A DNA stretch of 64,000 nucleotides from an uncultured Oscillospiraceae bacterium. GTDB taxonomy: Bacteria; Bacillota; Clostridia; Oscillospirales; Oscillospiraceae. Below are positions 48,419-58,016 of the stretch, one piece after another. The position numbers and the translations under genes are program-made. The stretch is from positions 1 to 64,000 of the forward strand of contig CANRIU010000004.1 in the NCBI GenBank assembly GCA_947630755.1, given 5' to 3'. The notes beneath the pieces are model-generated. The model ran no database searches. It was given only the letters and a program-made list of their open reading frames with translations, and had not been told where the DNA came from. Every line of letters starts with the position of its first letter. Within the stretch, counting starts at the first letter, position 1.

Positions 48419-49371
48419 GCATGGAGCCTGTGATTCGGGTAGAGAACCTTAAAAAATATTTCGCCACCCCCGGCGGCGCCCTCCACGCGGTGGACGACGT
48501 CACCTTCTCCATCGAGGCCGGGAAGACCCTCGGCGTTGTGGGAGAGTCCGGCTGCGGCAAGTCCACCCTCGGGCGCACCATCATCCACCTCCACGAGAGC
48601 ACCGACGGCAAGATATTCCTCGAGGGCAAGGACATAACAAAGCTCAAGGGCCGGGAGCTCCGGGCCGCCCGTGAGAAGATGCAGATAATCTTCCAGGACC
48701 CCTACTCCTCCATCGACCCCAGAAAGACCATCTCCAGCACCGTCATGGAGCCCCTCAAGGTCTCGGGCCGCTACAACCGCAGGGAGATAGCGGAGAAGAC
48801 CGCGGAGCTCATGGGCCTTGTGGGAATCGACGAGCGCCTTCGCCTTGCCTACCCCCACGAGCTTGACGGCGGACGCCGCCAGCGCGTCGGCATCGCCCGC
48901 GCTCTGGCCCTTGACCCCAAGTTCATCGTCTGCGACGAGCCCGTCTCCGCCCTTGACGTGTCCATTCAGGCACAGGTGCTGAACCTCCTTAAGAAGCTCC
49001 AGCAGGACAAGGGCCTTACATACATGTTCGTCACCCACGATATGTCCGTTGTCCGCCACATCTCCGACGACATCTGCGTCATGTACTTAGGCCAGGTGGT
49101 GGAGAAGTGCCCCTCCAAGGAGCTCTTCGCCATGCCCCTGCACCCCTACACAAAGGCGCTGCTGTCCGCCATCCCCTCCACGGACATCGATAACCCCACA
49201 AAGCGGGAGATATTGAAGGGCGAGCTCACATCACCCATCAACCCCAAGCCCGGCTGCCGTTTCGCAGCACGCTGCCCCTTCGCCACCGAGGCCTGCGAGC
49301 AGCCCCAGGTCCAGGAGGAGGTCAGCCCCGGACACTTTGTCCGCTGCTGCCGCATCCGCGAGGTCAACTGA
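48415..49371 (+). CDS. ABC transporter ATP-binding protein, DppF/OppF type
   Basis: 'GESGCGKSTLGRTI', 'DEPVSALDVSIQAQVLNLL', 'PGCRFAARCPFATEAC'. Confidence 0.95.
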   Translation: MSMEPVIRVENLKKYFATPGGALHAVDDVTFSIEAGKTLGVVGESGCGKSTLGRTIIHLHESTDGKIFLEGKDITKLKGRELRAAREKMQIIFQDPYSSIDPRKTISSTVMEPLKVSGRYNRREIAEKTAELMGLVGIDERLRLAYPHELDGGRRQRVGIARALALDPKFIVCDEPVSALDVSIQAQVLNLLKKLQQDKGLTYMFVTHDMSVVRHISDDICVMYLGQVVEKCPSKELFAMPLHPYTKALLSAIPSTDIDNPTKREILKGELTSPINPKPGCRFAARCPFATEACEQPQVQEEVSPGHFVRCCRIREVN

Positions 49372-49457
49372 CAGATCCTTTCCTTTCCATCATAGCAGAT
49401 ATTGGGACCGCCCCTCCGGACGGCCCCAATATCATTAATTGAGAAGACAGCTTTTTA

Positions 49458-49486
49458 TTGACACGGCCTCCCTCTGAGGTTATAAT
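49458..49486 (+). promoter_or_regulatory. Consensus-perfect vegetative promoter of ROK regulator
   Basis: TTGACA-17-TATAAT. Confidence 0.8.
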
Positions 49487-49550
49487 TTATTTAATTTAAT
49501 AATCCCACAAAATCCCAGTTTTTCGCCGGACACCGATGGGAGGGAGAAAG

Positions 49551-50777
49551 ATGGAGCTTACAAAGGGCAGCAACCTGCCGAGGATAAAGATAACGAATCA
49601 GGCCGCCATACGGCGGATGGTGTACCACTACGGTCCCATAAGCCGGGGGGAGCTGTCGTTCCGCCTGGGACTGACGATGCCGACGATAACTACGAATATA
49701 AACAGCATGATCTCCGGGGACATCATCCGCGAGGTTGGCGTTGCAGAGGAGGAGCCAGGCTCCATGGGCCGCCGGGTGAGGCTTCTGGACATAGTCCCGG
49801 AGTCGCGGTACTTCCTGGGTGTGGAGCTGCGCGGGACTCTCAGGAGCCTTTGCGTGACGGACTACCGGGGAAATATGGTTTACTCCAGGCTTGACGAGAG
49901 GCCCCTGCACGAGTACGGCGAGAACATCCGCGCCACCGCGGAGGGCATACTGGCGGCCCTTGAGGGCTGCGGCGTGCCCCGGGAGCGGATAATGGGCATG
50001 GGCGTGGCTGCCCCGGGCCTTGTGGACTCCGAGCGGGGGGTGCTGGTGAAGCACCCGGGCTACAACTGGGAGAACAGGAACGTCGCCGGGGACCTTAAGG
50101 AGCTCACGGGCTTCGACGGACCCATACTTGTGGAGAACAACGCCTGCGCGAGGGCCTTTGCGGCGCAGCTTTTCAGGAGAGAGCTCTTAAACGAGGTAAC
50201 GTCCTTCGCGTATATGTTCATATCCGCCGGAATAGCCTGCCCGCTCATATATAACTTCATCCCCGACTACGGGGTGCTGGTGGGGCAGGGGGAGGCCGGG
50301 CACATGGTGCTCGACCCCACGGGGCCGGAGTGCAGCTGCGGGAACCACGGGTGCCTCGAGGCCTTTGCCAGCGACATGACGGTCATCGCAAGGTGCGAGG
50401 ACGCGATGCTCATGGGCGAGGCGCCTGTTTTGAGAAAGCTCTGCGGCGACGGGCCGCTTACGATGGACACAATAGTTCGGGCGCAGGAGCTGGGCGAGAC
50501 GGGAACGGCGCATATAATAAACACAGCCATAAGCTCGCTGGGAGTGGTGATCGCAAATATCGAGAATTTCGCCCGCCCCCACAAGATGCTCATAGAGGCC
50601 AGGCTCTTTACCCTGGAGGAGAACAGGCGGGCGCTCATGGAAGTGGTCCGCAGGAACATCTACACCGCGACGAACATGGACGCGGGGATCGAGTTCATCA
50701 TGCCGGACCCCTTCAGCGGCGCGCTGGGCGGCGCCGCCACGGCAATACGCAACGATTTGGAGATATACATCGAGTGA
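49551..50777 (+). CDS. ROK-family transcriptional regulator (NagC/XylR-like)
   Basis: N-terminal HTH 'NQAAIRRMVYHYGPISRGELSFRLGLTMPTITTNINSMI'; 'GMGVAAPGLVD', Zn motif 'ECSCGNHGCLEAFAS'. Confidence 0.9.
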   Translation: MELTKGSNLPRIKITNQAAIRRMVYHYGPISRGELSFRLGLTMPTITTNINSMISGDIIREVGVAEEEPGSMGRRVRLLDIVPESRYFLGVELRGTLRSLCVTDYRGNMVYSRLDERPLHEYGENIRATAEGILAALEGCGVPRERIMGMGVAAPGLVDSERGVLVKHPGYNWENRNVAGDLKELTGFDGPILVENNACARAFAAQLFRRELLNEVTSFAYMFISAGIACPLIYNFIPDYGVLVGQGEAGHMVLDPTGPECSCGNHGCLEAFASDMTVIARCEDAMLMGEAPVLRKLCGDGPLTMDTIVRAQELGETGTAHIINTAISSLGVVIANIENFARPHKMLIEARLFTLEENRRALMEVVRRNIYTATNMDAGIEFIMPDPFSGALGGAATAIRNDLEIYIE

Positions 50778-50793
50778 CACGGAGGATAGGGAC

Positions 50794-51300
50794 ATGAAGA
50801 AAACATTTGTCATCCACCCGATAAAGCTTGCGGTGAGCATTGCCACCGCCGTAATTACGCTTGTGCTGTCGATTTCCGCAATTCGGATGGACAGATGGGT
50901 GCAGGGCATTATTTTCGCCGTGATTTCCGCCGTGTTCTTCGCGCTGACACCGATTTTCGGCTCCACCGTCACTCTCAGCGCCGAGGGCGTGCGCCGCAGA
51001 TTCCTGGGATTTCTGACAAGGTCCCTGACATGGGACGAGATACTTGAGGTGGGCGTCGCCGGGACGAAGGTCCTCAAAAAGGCGGGCTCCGACAGAACAG
51101 GGGAGATGTACATCTACTTCTCACCCTACAGGCTTGACGACCAGACGCGCTTTGAGATGATGCTCAAGTGGCCCCCCAGGGACCAGCTGTATATGCTCTA
51201 CACCCACAACAGACTCAAGTATGTGTCGATCCACGCCGACAGGCGGATCGAGAAGTACAACGTGGGGAAGCTCAGGATCGACAACAAGTCAATGAAGTGA
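50794..51300 (+). CDS. Small membrane protein with PH-like (bPH/YcxB-type) C-terminal region, function unknown
   Basis: 168 aa; two N-terminal TM stretches then 'GSTVTLSAEGVRRRFLGFLTRSLTWDEILEVGV'. Confidence 0.6.
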   Translation: MKKTFVIHPIKLAVSIATAVITLVLSISAIRMDRWVQGIIFAVISAVFFALTPIFGSTVTLSAEGVRRRFLGFLTRSLTWDEILEVGVAGTKVLKKAGSDRTGEMYIYFSPYRLDDQTRFEMMLKWPPRDQLYMLYTHNRLKYVSIHADRRIEKYNVGKLRIDNKSMK

Positions 51301-51341
51301 TTTTCCCCGCCGGGGAGCGGGCATATTTTTATTTGATTTAT

Positions 51342-51370
51342 ATTAAATCGGCATTTATTGCCGATTTAAT
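51342..51370. promoter_or_regulatory. AT-rich perfect 12-bp stem hairpin in the leader of the second MATE gene
   Basis: attaaatcggca-tttat-tgccgatttaat. Confidence 0.75.
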
Positions 51371-51398
51371 GCTGTTCGGAGATATTTGGAGGACAAGG

Positions 51399-52760
51399 AT
51401 GGACGGGGAGGAGAAAAAAGAATTTTCGCTGGAGCTCCGGAGACTTGCGGTACCCCTGGCGCTACAGAGCTTTCTCGGGGCGCTGGTGGGGGCTTCGGAC
51501 GCGCTCATGCTGGGGCGGCTCAATCAGGACGCCATCGCGGCGGTTTCATTGGCAAATCAGGTGTCGTTCGTCATGTCGCTTTTTGACGGGGCGATAATCG
51601 GCTCCGCCGGGGTCCTGGCTGCACAGTACTGGGGGAAGGGCGACCGCCGGGGGGCGAGGCGCTTTCTCGGGCTGGGGATGCGGTACGCGGCGGGGATCTC
51701 CGCTGTATTTTTTCTGCTGACGTTTTTCTTCCCGGAGGGGATCATGCGCTTTTTCACCGCGGAGCCGGAGCTTATACGCACGGGCGGGGAATACCTGCGG
51801 ATAGTGTGCTTCTCATACCTGTTCACCGGGATCTCCCAGTGCTTTTTTATGATCATGAAGGTCTCCGGCCACGCGAGGATGAGCGTTCGCATATCCGCCG
51901 TCACGGTGGCGGTGGACATGGCGGCGGACTTTTTCCTGATTTACGGCGTGGGACCCTTTCCAGCCCTCGGGGCCAGGGGCTCCGCCATATCCACCGTGGT
52001 GGTGGAGGCGCTGGCGCTCCTGTGGTGCGCGGCCTGGGCGTTGAGAAGGCCGGAGGTCCGCCCGAGGCGGGAGGAGCTTATTCACATATTCCCGGAGGAT
52101 GAGCGGGACGCCTGGCGGGTGATACCGGGGATGCTGGCAAGCTCCCTATCCTGGGGGCTGAGCATGACGGCCCAGTCATTTATTTTGGGGCACCTTGGCA
52201 CCGATGCCACCGCCGCGGCCTCCGTTGTCACCGTGGCAAAGCAGCTCATACGGTGCCTGACACAGGGCCTCGCCAACGGCGCGGGGATAATGCTGGGGCG
52301 TCTGCTGGGGCAAAATCAGCTGGAAAAGGCGAAGGAGTACGGAGAGCGCTTCTGGCGTGTCACCTTCTACTGCGGACTTGCTAACGTGGCGCTGATGGGC
52401 GCGGTGGGGCCGCTTGTGTACTTCTTCTATGTGCTGGAGCCTCAGGCGAAGAGCTACCTTGTCAGGATGCTGGCGTTCAACGCGGTGTATATGTTCGCGT
52501 TTTCCTACAACACTATCATAACCTCCGCGGTGTTCCCCGCCGGGGGCGACAGCAAATACGACGCCATAAGCGTGTTTTTTGCCACCTGGTGCTTCTCCAT
52601 ACCCCTGGCGCTTTTAGGGTGCTTTGCGCTTCACCTTCCGGTGATGGCGGTATACTGCGTCATGTGCCTTGACGAGATCGTGAAGGCGCCCTTCATCCGC
52701 CGCCGCTACAACCGATACCTGTGGCTGAGAAACCTCACCCGGGAGGAGACGGCGGAGTGA
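51399..52760 (+). CDS. MATE-family efflux protein (second in window)
   Basis: 'LRRLAVPLALQSFLGALVGASDALMLGRLNQDAIAAVSLANQVSF'; start chosen downstream of the ORF-track start to avoid overlapping the previous gene. Confidence 0.92.
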   Translation: MDGEEKKEFSLELRRLAVPLALQSFLGALVGASDALMLGRLNQDAIAAVSLANQVSFVMSLFDGAIIGSAGVLAAQYWGKGDRRGARRFLGLGMRYAAGISAVFFLLTFFFPEGIMRFFTAEPELIRTGGEYLRIVCFSYLFTGISQCFFMIMKVSGHARMSVRISAVTVAVDMAADFFLIYGVGPFPALGARGSAISTVVVEALALLWCAAWALRRPEVRPRREELIHIFPEDERDAWRVIPGMLASSLSWGLSMTAQSFILGHLGTDATAAASVVTVAKQLIRCLTQGLANGAGIMLGRLLGQNQLEKAKEYGERFWRVTFYCGLANVALMGAVGPLVYFFYVLEPQAKSYLVRMLAFNAVYMFAFSYNTIITSAVFPAGGDSKYDAISVFFATWCFSIPLALLGCFALHLPVMAVYCVMCLDEIVKAPFIRRRYNRYLWLRNLTREETAE

Positions 52761-52910
52761 GGCGCGGCGAAATTTTTGCGCTTCCGCGGTAATTTGCCGG
52801 GGCGGGGTGTTGAAAAATATGGCTGCACCTGCTAAAATGACATTGTCGGCCCGGACAGCAACGGGAGTTTATGCCGGACCGTATAATTTTTACAGTAAGG
52901 AGAGAGAAAC

Positions 52911-54203
52911 GTGTCGATAGTATTTTTAGTTGCAGCCATTGCCGTCTTTGCGGTCCTGTTCTTTGTGCTGTTCGGAAGGCTGGATAGAAATAATAAGAAA
53001 TCGCCTCCCGCCGATGAGCCCCCCGCGCCGGAGGCGCCACAGCCCGGTAAGCCTTTCATGCCCCCCGCGCCGGAGGCTTCTCAGCCGGGCAAGACCTTCA
53101 CGCCTCCCGCGCCGGAGGCTTCTCAGCCGGGCAAGACTTTCATGCCCCCCGCGCCGGAGGCTTCTCAGCCGGGCAAGACCTTCACGCCCCCCGCGCCGGA
53201 GGCTTCTCAGCCGGGTAAGACCTTCACGCCCCCCACGCCGGAGGCGCCCCAGCCCGGTAAGACCTTCACTCCCCCAGCAGGCTCCGGGAGAGGCGGAAAT
53301 CCGGGCAAGCTTCTCATAAAGAGCCGCTTTTATAAGGATTACAGGTTTACGTTTGATTTTGTAAATGACAGTAACATCAGGGAGGACTATAAGATAGACT
53401 GGCTCCTGTACTCCCTCAACCTGGGCCGGGAGCTGGAGACCGAGGGGTACTATGTCAGAGAGTCCGTAAAGAGCGGACTTCCCTATTTTGCCGAGACGGA
53501 GGAGGAGTTTGACAACTTCTTCAAGCTTGACAAGCCCGTCCTTCGCGGGTCCGTCAGCGGGATGATGGACATATGCTTCTACTACCACGATGTAAACACG
53601 GCCACGTCCCACCCCATGAAGAGAAAATACTGGCAGGACAGCCTTGTCGCGATGGCGGAGAGCGGGAATTTTGAGGCGCAGGGCGCCCTTTGCAGCAACT
53701 ACGCCGCCGCGGTGTTCTCCAAAGAGCAGTCGGAGGAGTTCAAGGCCAGATACCTCGGCGGGCTCATGGAGGCCGCCAACGCCGGGGACCACATGGCGGA
53801 GCTCGCCGTCGGGGAGTTCATCGCGCCGTACAGGTCCTCGGAGAAGATAGAGTGGCTCATCAAGGCCGCGCAGGGGAACCTCACCGACGCCTGCTTCCTG
53901 CTCACCGAGGCGTACAAGAGCTACATAGAGATCGGCGACGACCTGAATGTCCGGGCCGTGCCTCTGTCCCCCTCTGAGAGGAAGAAGTACGAGGACTCCA
54001 TTTGCAGCGCGTGGTACACCGGAGCCAAGGCGAACAACGGCCTCACGGCGGGACTTTGCCAGTGGCGCGTGGCGGAGTACTACGTCGACGGCGGGTCGCC
54101 TCTGGGACAGGACATCGAGACGGCGAAGAAGTGGTACAAAATGTCCTACGACAACGGCTTTGAGCTGTCCGGCAAGGCCCTCGACCACCTTAACGGGAAA
54201 TAA
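52911..54203 (+). CDS. Membrane-anchored protein with Pro-rich tandem repeats and Sel1-like C-terminal region
   Basis: 430 aa; N-terminal TM; 6 x 14-aa PPAPEASQPGKTF(T/M) repeats; 'AESGNFEAQGAL', 'ANAGDHMAELAVGEF', 'DIETAKKWYKMSYDNGFELSGKAL'. Confidence 0.75.
   Translation: MSIVFLVAAIAVFAVLFFVLFGRLDRNNKKSPPADEPPAPEAPQPGKPFMPPAPEASQPGKTFTPPAPEASQPGKTFMPPAPEASQPGKTFTPPAPEASQPGKTFTPPTPEAPQPGKTFTPPAGSGRGGNPGKLLIKSRFYKDYRFTFDFVNDSNIREDYKIDWLLYSLNLGRELETEGYYVRESVKSGLPYFAETEEEFDNFFKLDKPVLRGSVSGMMDICFYYHDVNTATSHPMKRKYWQDSLVAMAESGNFEAQGALCSNYAAAVFSKEQSEEFKARYLGGLMEAANAGDHMAELAVGEFIAPYRSSEKIEWLIKAAQGNLTDACFLLTEAYKSYIEIGDDLNVRAVPLSPSERKKYEDSICSAWYTGAKANNGLTAGLCQWRVAEYYVDGGSPLGQDIETAKKWYKMSYDNGFELSGKALDHLNGK
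53019..53270 (+). repeat. Coding tandem repeat, six 42-bp units
   Basis: Near-identical ccccccgcgccggaggcttctcagccgggcaagaccttcacg-type units. Confidence 0.93.
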
Positions 54204-54235
54204 AGCCCTCCGGCGCTGAGCAAAAGAGCATATAA

Positions 54236-54269
54236 AAATGGCGGTATGGAACATTCCATACCGCCATTT
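54236..54269. terminator. Bidirectional hairpin between convergent genes
   Basis: aaatggcggtatgga-acat-tccataccgccattt. Confidence 0.8.
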
Positions 54270-54341
54270 CAGTCTGTTGGAAAACACAATGACGTGTCCA
54301 TGCAAAAATTTAATCTATGTTTATGGATGGCGCGGGACCCG

Positions 54342-55463
54342 TCACACGACGGGAATGCCGTCCTTGAACACCGCGGCGATGTCAAGCCCCCCTGAGAGGA
54401 CGACCAGGTTCGCCGCTTTCCCTGCGTCCAGCGTCCCGAAGCGCCCGTCAATGCCGAGGGCCACTGCCGGATTCAGGGCCGCGGCACGGACGGCGTCGGC
54501 AAGGGGTATGCCGAAGGAGACGGCGGTCTTGAGGCACTTCATAAGGTCCGTCACAGAGCCCGCGATGGTTCCGTCGGCGAGGGTCGCCCTCGGCCCGCAT
54601 ACGGTCACGTCCTGCCCGCCAAGGGTGTAGTGCCCGTCGGGCATACCCGTGCCCCGGATGGAGTCGGAGATGAGTATCACCCGCTCGGGGCCGAAGAGGC
54701 GAAATACGGCGCGCACGACGCCGGGGTGAATGTGGACGCCGTCGCAGATAAGCTCCACACACACATCCGGAGAGTCAAAGGCCGCTCCCACCACACCGGG
54801 GGCCCGGTGGGAGAAGGGGGGCATGGCGTTAAAAAGGTGGGTCGCCTGCCTCGCCCCGGCCCTGAAGGCGGCGAGGGACGTGTCATAGTCCGCCGTGGTG
54901 TGGGCGACGGACACCCGGGTGAGGGCGGAGGCGCTTTTTATGAAGTCGATTGCCCCCTCAAGCTCCGGCGCAACGGAGACGAGCTTTACAAGCCCCCGGG
55001 AGGCGTCATAAAGGCGCTTCAGCATTTCAAAATCCGGCCTGTGGAGCCAGGCCCCGTTCTGGGCGCCCTTCTTCGCCTCGGAGAGGAAGGGGCCCTCCAG
55101 ATTTATGCCCACAAGCTCCGCGCCGGGGTAACCCATTCGGGCGTGCTCCGCCGCCACGGCGCAGACCCGGGTGAGGTCCTCTTCAAGGAGCGTCATGCCT
55201 GCGGGGCATATCTGGGTCACGCCCCGGCTCAGCTCGTACTGAGCCATTGTGCGAAGGCCCTCCGGGTCGCCGTCTGACAGGTCCGCCCCCCGGCAGCCGT
55301 GAAAGTGCAGGTCCGTGAGACCGGGAATGACATAGCACCCGGAGGCGTCGTACTCCTCCCCGGAGGGGGAGAAGGTTATCACTCCGCCCTCAAAGGACAC
55401 ATCCCGGGGGACAAAGCCGGAAGCCGGGTCATAGACAAGGCCGTTTTTGATTACCATTGCCAC
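54342..55463 (-). CDS. nagA: N-acetylglucosamine-6-phosphate deacetylase
   Basis: 'YVIPGLTDLHFHGCRGADLSDGDPEGL', 'NLEGPFLSEAKKGAQN', 'ATHLFNAMPPFSHRAPGVVGAA', 'LISDSIRGTGMPDG'. Confidence 0.95.
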   Translation of the reverse strand: MAMVIKNGLVYDPASGFVPRDVSFEGGVITFSPSGEEYDASGCYVIPGLTDLHFHGCRGADLSDGDPEGLRTMAQYELSRGVTQICPAGMTLLEEDLTRVCAVAAEHARMGYPGAELVGINLEGPFLSEAKKGAQNGAWLHRPDFEMLKRLYDASRGLVKLVSVAPELEGAIDFIKSASALTRVSVAHTTADYDTSLAAFRAGARQATHLFNAMPPFSHRAPGVVGAAFDSPDVCVELICDGVHIHPGVVRAVFRLFGPERVILISDSIRGTGMPDGHYTLGGQDVTVCGPRATLADGTIAGSVTDLMKCLKTAVSFGIPLADAVRAAALNPAVALGIDGRFGTLDAGKAANLVVLSGGLDIAAVFKDGIPVV

Positions 55464-56197
55464 ACACCTCTGGGAAGCTCCGACAGCGCCGCCTTGTCGC
55501 CCACCAGCACCACGTCCGGGTGGAGCCGGAGGATGGAGGCGGGGGCGTCCGGGGAGACGGGGCCGGAGAAGGCGCGCTTTATCGCCGGTGCCTTGGACTT
55601 GCCGCTGACGGCGAGGACGATGCGCCTTGCGCTCATGATGCCGCCGATGCCCATGGTTATGGCGTAGCGGGGCACCTCGTCCTGGGAGGCAAAGAGCCGG
55701 GAATTCGCGGTGATGGTGCTCTGGGCCAGGGCGACCTTGTGGGTGTAAAGGGGAAAGTCCGGCCCCGGCTCATTGAAGGCTATGTGGCAGTTGTGGCCTA
55801 TGCCGAGGAGCTGTATGTCCGCCCCGCCCAGGGACTTAAGGAGCCTGTCATAGCGGCGGCACTCCTCCTCCACGTCATCGGCAATGCCGTTGGGGATGAA
55901 GGTGTTCTCGATTTTTATGTCCACGCGGTTGAAAAACTTCTCATTCATAAAGTAGCGGTAGCTGTGGCTGTGCTCCGGGGCCAGGCCGACGTACTCGTCA
56001 AGGTTCACGGTCCTGACCTGGGCGAAGGATATGGCGCCGCTCCTGTACCACTGGGAGAGCACCCCGTAGGCGCCTATGGCGGTGGAGCCCGTCGCCAGCC
56101 CAAGAACGCAGTCGGGCTTCCGGGCGGCCTCGGCCGCGATGAGGGACGCCACGACCTGGCTCATGGAGTCGTAATCGGCAGTCTCTATGATCCTCAT
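55451..56197 (-). CDS. nagB: Glucosamine-6-phosphate deaminase
   Basis: 'VLGLATGSTAIGAYGVLSQW', 'VNLDEYVGLAPEHSHSYRYFMNEKFF', 'LLGIGHNCHIAFNEPG'; overlaps nagA by 13 nt. Confidence 0.95.
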   Translation of the reverse strand: MRIIETADYDSMSQVVASLIAAEAARKPDCVLGLATGSTAIGAYGVLSQWYRSGAISFAQVRTVNLDEYVGLAPEHSHSYRYFMNEKFFNRVDIKIENTFIPNGIADDVEEECRRYDRLLKSLGGADIQLLGIGHNCHIAFNEPGPDFPLYTHKVALAQSTITANSRLFASQDEVPRYAITMGIGGIMSARRIVLAVSGKSKAPAIKRAFSGPVSPDAPASILRLHPDVVLVGDKAALSELPRGVWQW

Positions 56198-56395
56198 TTT
56201 ATTCCCCTCCTTAAATTAATGTATTACCTGCGGGAAGGCCCGCAAAATCACCCTTCTATCTCATTTTACCACCTTAACCCGGCGGGGAATAGGCAGTTTT
56301 GTCAAAAAATGTTGACGTTTAGTACAGCCTTTAAGGGGCGGTCCGGCGGCGGGGGAACGCGGGAAAAAACGGCGCAGGGCTGAAGCCTTCCCGGC

Positions 56396-57781
56396 TCAGC
56401 CCAGCTCCGGCAGGCTCGCCGCGGCGACGCTCTGTCCTACCCGGCGGGACTTCTCGTCGGGGAGGGTGGGGGAGATGCGCTCCGCCACATCCGGGTACTC
56501 GTCCCGGAGGACGGCTATGGCGGTGTCGAGAACTATGTCCCCGCCGCGCCCGGACATGACCCGGCCCAGAAGGAGCACGTTTTTGAAGCCGTAGTACCTG
56601 TAGTAGAGGGCCAGGGAGTGCCCGAGGTACACGCCGATGGAGCGGAAGATCTCCTCCGCCGGGCTGCCGGGCTCCTCCATGAGCTTCTGCACGGCCTTCA
56701 GCTTCTCCGCCGGGGAGAGGGACTCATCAAGCTCTATCCCCGCCGCCGGGGCCAGCTTTATCACCGCGTCCTGGGAGAAATACTTGACGCCGCAGCCGAT
56801 GTCGCCGCTCCACTCGTCACGCATTGCGCCGGGGGCGGCGTCCACGGGGACGAAGGCCAGCTCGTTGAGCCAGCCGGTGATGTTGCCGTCGGCGTCCACG
56901 AAGCCCACGGCCTCGCTGGTGCCCATGGCTATGCCCAGAACGTTGTTCTCGCCCATGCTCATGGCCCCGGCGAGGGCGGAGACGTCCCCGTCGTTTGCCA
57001 CGGCGTAGGGCACGTCGCCAAAGGTGTCCCGGATGGCGCGGATGTATATGTCCTTCACCTTCTCGTCAAAGAGGTCCCTGGGGACCTTCAAAAAGAGGGA
57101 GGCGCTCATGGTGCGGTTGGCAATGTATATCCCGGCGGAGGAGACGCCCACGGCGTCCACCCGGGGCATGTGGGCGGCGGCGGATCTGAGGGCGGAGACT
57201 ATGCCCTCGTAGTGGTAGTCGGGGTCGGAGTTGAGCTTGGGGAACCAGACCACCTCCTCGGAGTATACGGGCTCGCCGTCTATGACGGCGGAGACCTTCC
57301 TGTCGGACCCACCGGCGTCAAAGCCTATGCGGCAGCCCTCGAGATGGCGGCCTATGGCCTTCGCCCCGCCGCGCTCCGCCGGGACCTGGGGGGCGTAGAC
57401 TATCTCAAAGGGCCGCTCGTAGATGCCAGCCATGTAGTCCCAGTCAAACTCGCGCTCGCCGCCGGAGCAGTAGATCTGACGCATACGCCGGGCCATGTCC
57501 TCGTCCGAGAGGTATACCCGGAAGCCACCGTACATCCAGAGCATGGTCTTTATGACCCGCTCCACGCAGTAGCCGTCGGCCTCGCTGAGCTCCGGAGTTT
57601 TGTGGATGCGCAGGCGCCACACGGCGACCTCGCCGTTGGAGCGCTCCACAGCCACGTCCAGGGGGTGGCGGGCGTCCTTGAAATATGCTTCAAAAAACCT
57701 GCCTAATGGAATAAAGTTTCTGTCAAGTCCGGGAATATTTTTCACTTCAAATTTTATCCCCTTGTGTGATAGCAGCATCAC
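56396..57781 (-). CDS. ROK/ASKHA-fold sugar-kinase-like protein with N-terminal extension
   Basis: 461 aa; 'RIGFDAGGSDRKVSAVIDGE', 'VDAVGVSSAGIYI', 'VANDGDVSALAGAMS...GIAMGTSEAVGFVD'. Confidence 0.7.
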   Translation of the reverse strand: MMLLSHKGIKFEVKNIPGLDRNFIPLGRFFEAYFKDARHPLDVAVERSNGEVAVWRLRIHKTPELSEADGYCVERVIKTMLWMYGGFRVYLSDEDMARRMRQIYCSGGEREFDWDYMAGIYERPFEIVYAPQVPAERGGAKAIGRHLEGCRIGFDAGGSDRKVSAVIDGEPVYSEEVVWFPKLNSDPDYHYEGIVSALRSAAAHMPRVDAVGVSSAGIYIANRTMSASLFLKVPRDLFDEKVKDIYIRAIRDTFGDVPYAVANDGDVSALAGAMSMGENNVLGIAMGTSEAVGFVDADGNITGWLNELAFVPVDAAPGAMRDEWSGDIGCGVKYFSQDAVIKLAPAAGIELDESLSPAEKLKAVQKLMEEPGSPAEEIFRSIGVYLGHSLALYYRYYGFKNVLLLGRVMSGRGGDIVLDTAIAVLRDEYPDVAERISPTLPDEKSRRVGQSVAAASLPELG

Positions 57782-57949
57782 AAGTCCTCCTTTTGTTCAT
57801 TAAATCCTCTTTTTCCCACAAATCAGATAATTTTACGCCGCATTGCGTTAGTGGGACATATTAAAGTCCACCATAATATCAGGTTACCATTTTTTATTGC
57901 ATTGTCAAGGCATTTTGTCCATTTTTGAAAATTATTTTCTAAAAATCCC

Positions 57950-57978
57950 TTGACGGACGGGCAAAGGTCATGTATGAT
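57950..57978 (+). promoter_or_regulatory. Promoter upstream of AGE epimerase
   Basis: TTGACG-17-TATGAT. Confidence 0.65.
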
Positions 57979-58016
57979 ATTATTAAGTATATATGTATAA
58001 ATTGGAGGCGGTTTCA

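Noticed and set aside
53019-53270. Regular repeats considered as a CRISPR array
   Set aside because: Units are contiguous with no unique spacers and are in-frame within a coding gene; no cas genes seen.
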